From Gymnopus androsaceus JB14 (taxonomy: Eukaryota; Basidiomycota; Agaricomycetes; Agaricales; Omphalotaceae), in the NCBI GenBank assembly GCA_009733575.1, contig ML769383.1:806001-870000 (forward strand): a stretch of DNA of 64,000 nucleotides. Direction: 5' to 3'. Below the pieces are notes generated by a model. That model saw nothing but the letters and a program-made list of their open reading frames with translations, ran no database searches and was not told the origin of the DNA. The position numbers and the translations under genes were made by a program. Of the stretch, positions 57,836 to 64,000 are shown in pieces (position 1 is the first letter of the stretch; each line of letters begins with the position of its first letter).

Positions 57836-60727
57836 CTACTGCCGCGACAACGCTTTCCTAGCATCCTCGCTGGCCTTTCTCGCACTCGTCACCGAAGGCC
57901 GCGTAGCGCTAGCCACTACAGCCCCAAACTCCGCCATCCCAGATATCGATCCATTCGTCTTTCGAGTCACATTCGCAGCAGCGACTGCACGGAGCAAGTT
58001 CCCATTACTATGCCTCTTCCCGATGCTCCCAGATCGCGTCGCAGCACGATCCCCTCGTTTGAGAAAAGGGCTAGGAAGATTCTCATCATCTACCATGTCG
58101 TATTCTGCGGCTGATGCAGGAGCAGAGTTCGTTCGATGCATGGATCGCGCTGAGGTTGCAGATCCAGGAGCAGTTGTAGCAGCTCGAGAATTTGGTAGTG
58201 AAACAGAGTTGCTGTGGTTGTGAAGATGGGGATGGGGAAGGGGGAGGGGTTTTGGCTGTCCGGAGCCAGTGAGGTTATTGGGATCGGATACAGATGAAGA
58301 GATAGATGCAGGTACATTAGGTCTAGAGGCTGATGAACGTATAGAAGGCCGACGAATACGTGTGGGAGGCGGCGCTGAGGCACTGGAAGACGTCGCTGAC
58401 GCTTGGACGGAGATACACTGCGATCACTACTCGTCGCATTCCCGTTTCTTCTAGTCTTCTCCTTACGACAGCTCGGACTAGGAGGCGGACTCTCTGCCTC
58501 GTCAGCACTGTCCTCGACCTCTTCCACGTCGCGGAACAGAAGGTTCCGATGCTTGCCTGGCGTTAGGATCAAATATCTTTCCAAAGTCTAAACCGACTTT
58601 TGGTGATTCGACGAAGAGCTTGGCGAGGTCCCCGGAAGCTGGGGTTGCGAGGATTTCACCGGTAGAGGTGAGAACGACACCTTTCATTGCCGAGGCGGGA
58701 GTAGGATTGACAAATTTGCCTACAGGTCGAGCAACGGGAGTAGCCATCCCAGGGAAAGGACTGGGTGACCGGAATTTAACTTGGGATTGTGGTGTCGGAT
58801 CGGCAGCAGTCGGAGGTTTGTTCTCTTGCTGGGTTGGACTGAATTTCGTCAGTGGCTCGAGGAGGTTCTTGACTTCTTCCAGAGGTCCTTTTTCTTTGCG
58901 GCCTGCGACTGAGAGTCAGGGAAAGAAGCATAACCAAAAAAATGACTGTACCTCTCACAGACTTGCTTTCCCATTTCTTCACATTCTCCTCAAGGTCCAG
59001 TTTGACTTGTTCAAGGCGATTCTCTTCCGCGGCGAGATCGACCTCTCGCTCTTGTATCCACTTGACTCTCTCATCGACCTCGGAGCGGATCTGTTCTTCC
59101 CTTATCACCCAAGCTTCGTTCAGGTCCGCCTCCCGTTTGTTGACGGAAGCGATGATTTCCTCTTCGCGCTTGGCAATAGCCGTAGCGACTTCTTCTTCCC
59201 TCTGCAATACCAAGACGCGTAGCTCCTCCTCTCGTCGGGCAATGGCCTCACGAACAGCTGTTTCTAAATCCTGCTGCGAGAACGGGTGGCAAGCAATTAC
59301 TTGCTGTAGCGAAGCCAGCTCAATGTCCTTCTGAGCCACAAGGGCAGTGAGTTGTTGCTCTCGTTCGATAAAAGCAGCTTCTCTAGCTGCAAGTTCGCGC
59401 TCACGAGCAACAACTGCATTTTTATGGGTCTTGACCGTCGCCAACCTAATCAAAATCGGTTAACAAATTCAGCTTCCTGTAAAATCCAAAGACAACCAAC
59501 ATCTTTTCCGTTTCGGACACTTTGAATACGAGTTCTAGCCGTTCGTGCTGCAGGAGTTGGGCTGCGGAAGGTCGCATCGCTGGCTGTATTCTGGAATCAG
59601 CACTATATTCGCACCACTCCCGATATTATACGTACGTTCAAATTCAACATTGCCTTAATAACACCCGTCAAGGACTGGGAATATCCTTTGGGTAAAGGGG
59701 GTACCCGTCCGTTACTAGGGAAAATTGAGCACGAGATACAAAGGAATCTATCTTGATGATACGAACCGGACAAGGATGTTTAGTTCTGAATGACTCTTGG
59801 CCTCGTGGAATGGCGGTTTATGGGCACAAAGTTCGTAGATTAAACAACCTAGCGACCAAATGTCGGATTTGGAGTCATACGCTTTTTCTTGCATGACTTC
59901 TGGGGACATGTAATATGGTGTCTGCAGAGGGAGCGTTGGTTTCAGTATTGCGAGGGTTTTGTGATGAAAGACGTACCCCGACGTAAGTGTTCGCAAAGTT
60001 GGTCTGGAGAAGAGCTTTCGACAGGCCAAAGTCTCCTAGTTTAACAGAGTTGGATTCGTCGAGGAAGACTAGAAAATAGTTTGAGGATAGTCTCATCAGC
60101 CAAGATAAAGCTCACCATTATCAGGTTTCAAATCTCGATGTAAAATCTGGTTTCTTCGTTCTCTGCCTTCCGACTCAAAGCCTCCTGTAGTACCTGTTCC
60201 ACCACTCGCGTTCCTACCATGCCCATTTGGATGGTGACAGTGCTGTAGCGCGAGAAGGATCTGCATAAAATAGTTCCAAATCGTGTCCTCTGGTATAGGG
60301 CGGTTATGTTTTTGAGCCTGCTGAATGACCATAGACAGGTCTCCGCCTCCGCAATACTCCATGAGGATATAAAGAGTGCCAGCATCCTTGTCAACATAGC
60401 GATCATGATATTTAACGATATGGTCGTGGTGAAGCTCTTTGAGAATGTTTCTACAGAAACGTCGTTGAGAATCGGCAAGAAATTGAGCGTGTGTAGACAG
60501 AGCTCACACTTCGGCGACAATCTGCTTTTTATCCCTTTCTTGCATCTTGTCGAATTTCAGTTCCTTCCTGGCGAAAATCTGGGCAGCTTAGTTAGTAAAT
60601 GAACCATCTCAGTGGCTTGAATACGCACCATTCCGTCCGACTTTCTCCTGACTTTTCGTATGATTCCAAAGGCGCCATTTCCAATAACATCAATAGACTC
60701 GTATTGGTCCAGAAATGAGGACGCCAT
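57836..60727 (-). CDS. KIN3: NIMA-family (Nek2/KIN3-like) serine/threonine kinase
   Basis: Mitotic kinase. Start MASSFLDQYESIDVIGNGAF; glycine loop IGNGAFGIIRKV, catalytic Lys in FARKELKF, hinge LYILMEYCGGGDLSMVI, a Gly/Thr-rich insertion before ILHRDLKPDN, then KLGDFGLSKAL, TPYYMSPEVMQ and DIWSLGCLIYEL. The kinase domain is followed by a long coiled coil (EQQLTALVAQKDIELASLQQ; many REEE repeats), typical of NEKs, then a low-complexity basic/Ser-rich tail ending RKALSRQ. In the tail, TT at 58563-58564 is one base too many (restoring FDPTPGKHRNLLF). A second frame change near 58408-58414 is needed to reach SVQASATSSSASAP. The catalytic part is intact. Confidence 0.9.
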
Positions 60728-60852
60728 GGAGGAGGAAGAAGGTAGCCGCAAAACAAGTTCAAGTTCAAGTCGGATTCGGAAACGCGCCTTACTGCAAACA
60801 TCACGTGTGGGCGTAGTGGCAGGCACGGACCGCGGGCCGCTAACTTCTTCCA

Positions 60853-61903
60853 ATGCGTCCACCATCACCTTCAATCCCTGAAAAAGAGTTTTTATCTTCA
60901 GCTTTGAAGCAGGGCCTTCGTCTGGATGGCCGAGAATTTTTTGAAACACGACCCGTTACGCTCACCTTTGGGCCAGAACTTGGTTGGGTGGAATGCTCAC
61001 TAGGCAAAACACGGTTCTTGGACTTCTTACAATTTCTTTCATTTCCAATCTGACTTGATCCCTCAGCGTTCTTACTCAAATCGATGCAAAAATGGTGAAA
61101 CCGCCGCCTGAACGACCTTTTGAAGGCTTCATCTCGATTCATTCGGAATTATCTCCAATGGCTTCGAGTGAATTCGAGCTTGGTCGGTAGGTACGTGATT
61201 CTCCACTCAATCTGACCCACTCTGAACTAAATACAGACCTTCGGAAGAAGAAGTGACTATAACTCGCATGCTGGACAAGGTCATCCGTCGCAGTGATGTC
61301 GTTGACAAGGAATCTCTGTGTATTTTAGCTGGCCAACGAGTACGTCAAACAAGCGATGTCTACTCTAATCGAATCCTCATTTTTCTGTAGGTCTGGCATC
61401 TACGATTGACAGTACACTGTTTATCAGATTCTGGGAACCTTCTGGACTGCGCTTGCCTCGCAGGTAGTCGTCGCGTTAAAACATTTTCGCAAACCAGATG
61501 TCGAAGTCATCGGGGAGGAAGTTACAGTGGTACGTGAAAACTTTTATTTCTACTTTTCACACTCATATCTTTTCAGCATCCACCGACATCTCGAGCACCG
61601 ATACCTCTTTCGCTACATCACACGCCATATTGCTTCACATTTGCTTTCTTTTCTGATACATCCATCGCACCAGTTCTTGACCCGAATCTTCTCGAGCAGC
61701 GTCTGAACGGCGGCCTAATATCGATCGCTCTAAATGCCCAGCGCGAGCTATGTGTTGTCCAGAAGAGTGGAGGGGTACCGTTAGAACCAGCAGATGTCCT
61801 CAAAATCGTAAACGTAGCAGTACAGAAGGCAAAGGATCTGGATGCCTTTGTAGAGTCCAGATTAAGAGAAGATTGGGACGGGAGGAAAATCGAAGTCCGT
61901 TAG
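60853..61903 (+). CDS. RRP45: exosome RNase PH-like subunit RRP45 (one apparent frameshift)
   Basis: Ring subunit of the RNA exosome. Start MRPPSPSIPEKEFLSSALKQ; RLDGREFFETRPV is the RRP45 signature, then FGPELGWVECSLGKT, VLTQIDAKMVKPPPERPFEG, EFELGRPSEEEVTITRML, LCILAGQRVWHLRLTVHCLS and NLLDCACLA. GG at 61463-61464 carries one base more than the frame allows: with one G, VVALKHFRKPDVEVIGEEVT follows. The last exon reads PYCFTFAFF and GLISIALNAQRELCVVQKSG, ending KIEVR. The gene is essential in yeast, so a true null is unlikely. Shares a 125-bp divergent promoter with the NIMA kinase. Confidence 0.9.
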
Positions 61904-62056
61904 ACTTTTGATGTAGAGATTATTCACGTTTACCAATACATATATCTTGATATTGCATGTGAGAACGGATGAATGTCAGATACTAAGTGCATTAGCAAGA
62001 AATCAAAGACGATACTACATACAAGGGTATCAAATCGACAGAGTTAATATGTACAC

Positions 62057-63540
62057 CTAGACAGCATCCACCTCGGAAATAGATGCAATGAAATTCGATT
62101 TAGCACCAGCAGGTCCGGGAGGTACAGAAATACGACTTTCTGTCGAAGTAGTCGCAGTTCCTCCGCGAGCGGCCACGAACGGACCCAAATGGTGCATACC
62201 AGAGTGTCGAGTTCCGCACGAGGAAGCTTGTTGAAGTGTCGTGCTCAAGTAGTGAGTCTCTCCAGTTGGAGCGACCAGTCCAAGACCAATGCGTACAATG
62301 ATCATAGAGAACACCAAACCCTGCAAGGTTGTCAGTCATGCGATCTGAATGTGGATGATGATCACTCACAACGATGGGAGATATCTTTGAGGAGCCGTTA
62401 GTTCACGATAACAAGGAAACAAAGTCATTGAACATACCGCGTCAAGAAGAACATATTGAAACCAGGATTCCGTTTTGTACAGGATAAGAAGGGAGAGTAG
62501 TGTCACAGAATAGATTGCTCCAGATTCAACGACGAGAAGCATCACCGGACTCCAACTGTGGTTGGAGAAACTTATCACCGAACGGTTTACATACCAGATC
62601 CGATATGCAACAAGCGCTACAGGTGTCAAGATTTTAAGCCTGAATAAGGACACGCAATACGATATACATACCGGTACAAATGATGTTCGTAGAGAGTGTA
62701 AGCGAGAAAAAAGAGACAATCCAGTCTTGAAGTTGCAGGGCGAACACTTCAGCGTCTCCAATGTGTGCAAAGGAGTATAGGATGCCAATGCCACATACTA
62801 TATAGAGTCGGAATTATATACACCCTGAGCATTCACGAGCACTCACCTGTGCTACCCAGTAGAAGCAAAATCGGGAAAGCGACGATTGACAATTGTCTTC
62901 CCCAAACAATGTAACATCTCACGAGCTATCTGCGCATAAGTATCACGGATGAACGCGAGGGCGGGATAAAACAATACTCAACTACTACACTATCACCAAC
63001 CAAGGTCTGCGCCACGTAGATTGTCGAACCGAATATTTGCGTAAAGTTGGACAACATATTGAAGAACGCGGCCGGTCCACCCTCTGCGTTTCTATACGTG
63101 ATGAACGCCAAAAACACACGGGCATAATTGACGCCGATATGCTGAAAGTAGGATGAAGGATTAGCAGAGAAACGACTCGAGTGAGAGAAGCAAACCATTG
63201 TCGCGAAGATAAACATGATAATGGAGATCCAGAACATCAACTTGTTAATCCTTCTGCCCAGCAGGACGACGCCATACGAGGATCCTAGTTGAGAGTTTAG
63301 AGGAAGGCGATGGTGCAAAAAGGAAGGTCGAACCAGATGGTGAGTCCGAAAACGACAGTGTATGCCCCTTGTCAAAATTGAGCTTCTTGGACGCTTCAGA
63401 CATAACCTTGCTACACACCATACAGTAAGGTTTGAATGAAAGATTGAGACCAGTTTTGACTAGATGAGACAAACCAAACTCAGTAAACGATGTGGATATG
63501 GATTTTAAACAAGACGCACCTCATCTGCACCAAACGCCAT
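62057..63540 (-). CDS. seven-transmembrane protein of a large Agaricomycete family (one apparent frameshift)
   Basis: Start MAFGADE at 63540, then SQSFIQTLLYG, YTVVFGLTIWILVWRR, LMFWISIIMFIFATM, HIGVNYARVFLAF, YVAQTLVGDSVVVYRCYIVW, FPILLLLGSTVCGIGI, ICTALVAYRIWYVNRSV, and VFSMIIVRIGLGLVAPTGET, with a Ser/Thr-rich cytosolic tail ending SEVDAV. The DS-VVVYRCYIVW motif is typical of lineage-expanded mushroom membrane proteins without assigned function (receptor-like by topology only). CCC at 63257-63259 is one base too long (GGG on the coding strand); with GG, WRRPAGRRINKLMFW is continuous. Convergent with RRP45. Confidence 0.7.
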
Positions 63541-64000
63541 GGTGGCTCTAGGTAAGAGAGGGGAGACGTAACGATAAGAGTGGGGAAGGCTCCTTCATAT
63601 AGGGTATAAAAAGGGAAAAGAACCCGAACTAAAATTTTGTAAGTATCTTCCATTGTCATTCTAGAACAAGACTTGCGTGCCAACGAGGATTGACTCGGAT
63701 GTAGAACGCCCCGGTTGAAACAAAACTGGATCGCTAATCGATGAGATGGAGGTAAGAGTTGAGAGTGAAACGCAGCTCCACTGTCTAATCTCGACTCGGA
63801 CATCAATGATCCCTACTACACCTGTTTCGCTTCCAGTTCGCTTCTTAACGCGTTTTTCCAATATCACGATCCCAAGTCTGAGTTACGAAACTACATTCAA
63901 GCACCGCGAAAAGTACCAGCATGTAGTTCATTTCAGTTAGGTCTGAAGGTGGGTGTAAAGTCCTAAACACGATAAGTTATCGGCGTTGAAAGCTACGACG
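63541..64000. other. window edge, no supported gene
   Basis: 5' flank of the seven-TM gene. Short overlapping frames on both strands near 63660-63940 show no motif; a gene could continue beyond the window. Confidence 0.4.

Noticed and set aside
1..64000. tRNA, rRNA genes and CRISPR arrays
   Set aside because: No cloverleaf with GGTTCGA-type T-loop and no evenly spaced short repeat/spacer structure were noticed; a tRNA covariance search was not possible here.

Overview
The window is nuclear DNA of a basidiomycete fungus, most likely an Agaricomycete. Genes are compact and cut by many 45-70 nt introns. Conserved proteins have basidiomycete-like forms, for example a NAR1 that begins MAFSGALTLTDLNDF. 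The window also holds F-box/LRR and STAND-TPR families typical of mushrooms, a conserved coiled-coil family of Agaricomycete genomes and a tyrosine-recombinase (DIRS-order) retrotransposon. Order and genus cannot be fixed from the sequence alone.

Layout. 0-33 kb and 55.7-64 kb are gene-dense housekeeping blocks. In order they hold a TBC Rab-GAP (GYP5-like), a Yippee-like protein, allantoinase, a SANT-domain Rrn5-like factor divergent from RPB3, an EF-hand MscS channel, a four-TM protein, the t-SNARE TLG2, a hidden 58-residue Cys-rich gene, NAR1, a single-pass membrane protein, a PL14-type polysaccharide lyase, a vacuolar-type amino-acid transporter, phosphomevalonate kinase (ERG8), ferrochelatase (HEM15) and a low-complexity protein. 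After the accessory block come SDH2, TRM112, a NIMA kinase divergent from the exosome subunit RRP45, and a seven-TM protein. These neighbours are not a pathway cluster; iron-sulfur and heme biology recurs (NAR1, HEM15, SDH2) but the genes are dispersed.

33-55.5 kb is an accessory, transposon-rich island. It contains broken F-box/LRR genes, a STAND NTPase with near-identical 120-bp TPR repeats, two solo LTRs with intact 5-bp target duplications, a degenerate DIRS-order element with downstream split direct repeats, and inverted remnants of another element. It also contains a foldback family with CATCAGCAAAAA-type termini and a coiled-coil gene into which three elements (two hAT-like MITEs and one LTR) have landed.

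Two window-wide signals stand out. First, otherwise intact conserved genes (GYP5-like, allantoinase, amino-acid transporter, ferrochelatase, NIMA kinase, RRP45, seven-TM protein) each need one or two single-base removals, almost always inside a short homopolymer, to restore the family reading frame. Assembly error is the simplest explanation, and it matters for anyone using these gene models. Second, four genes are best explained with GC-AG introns.
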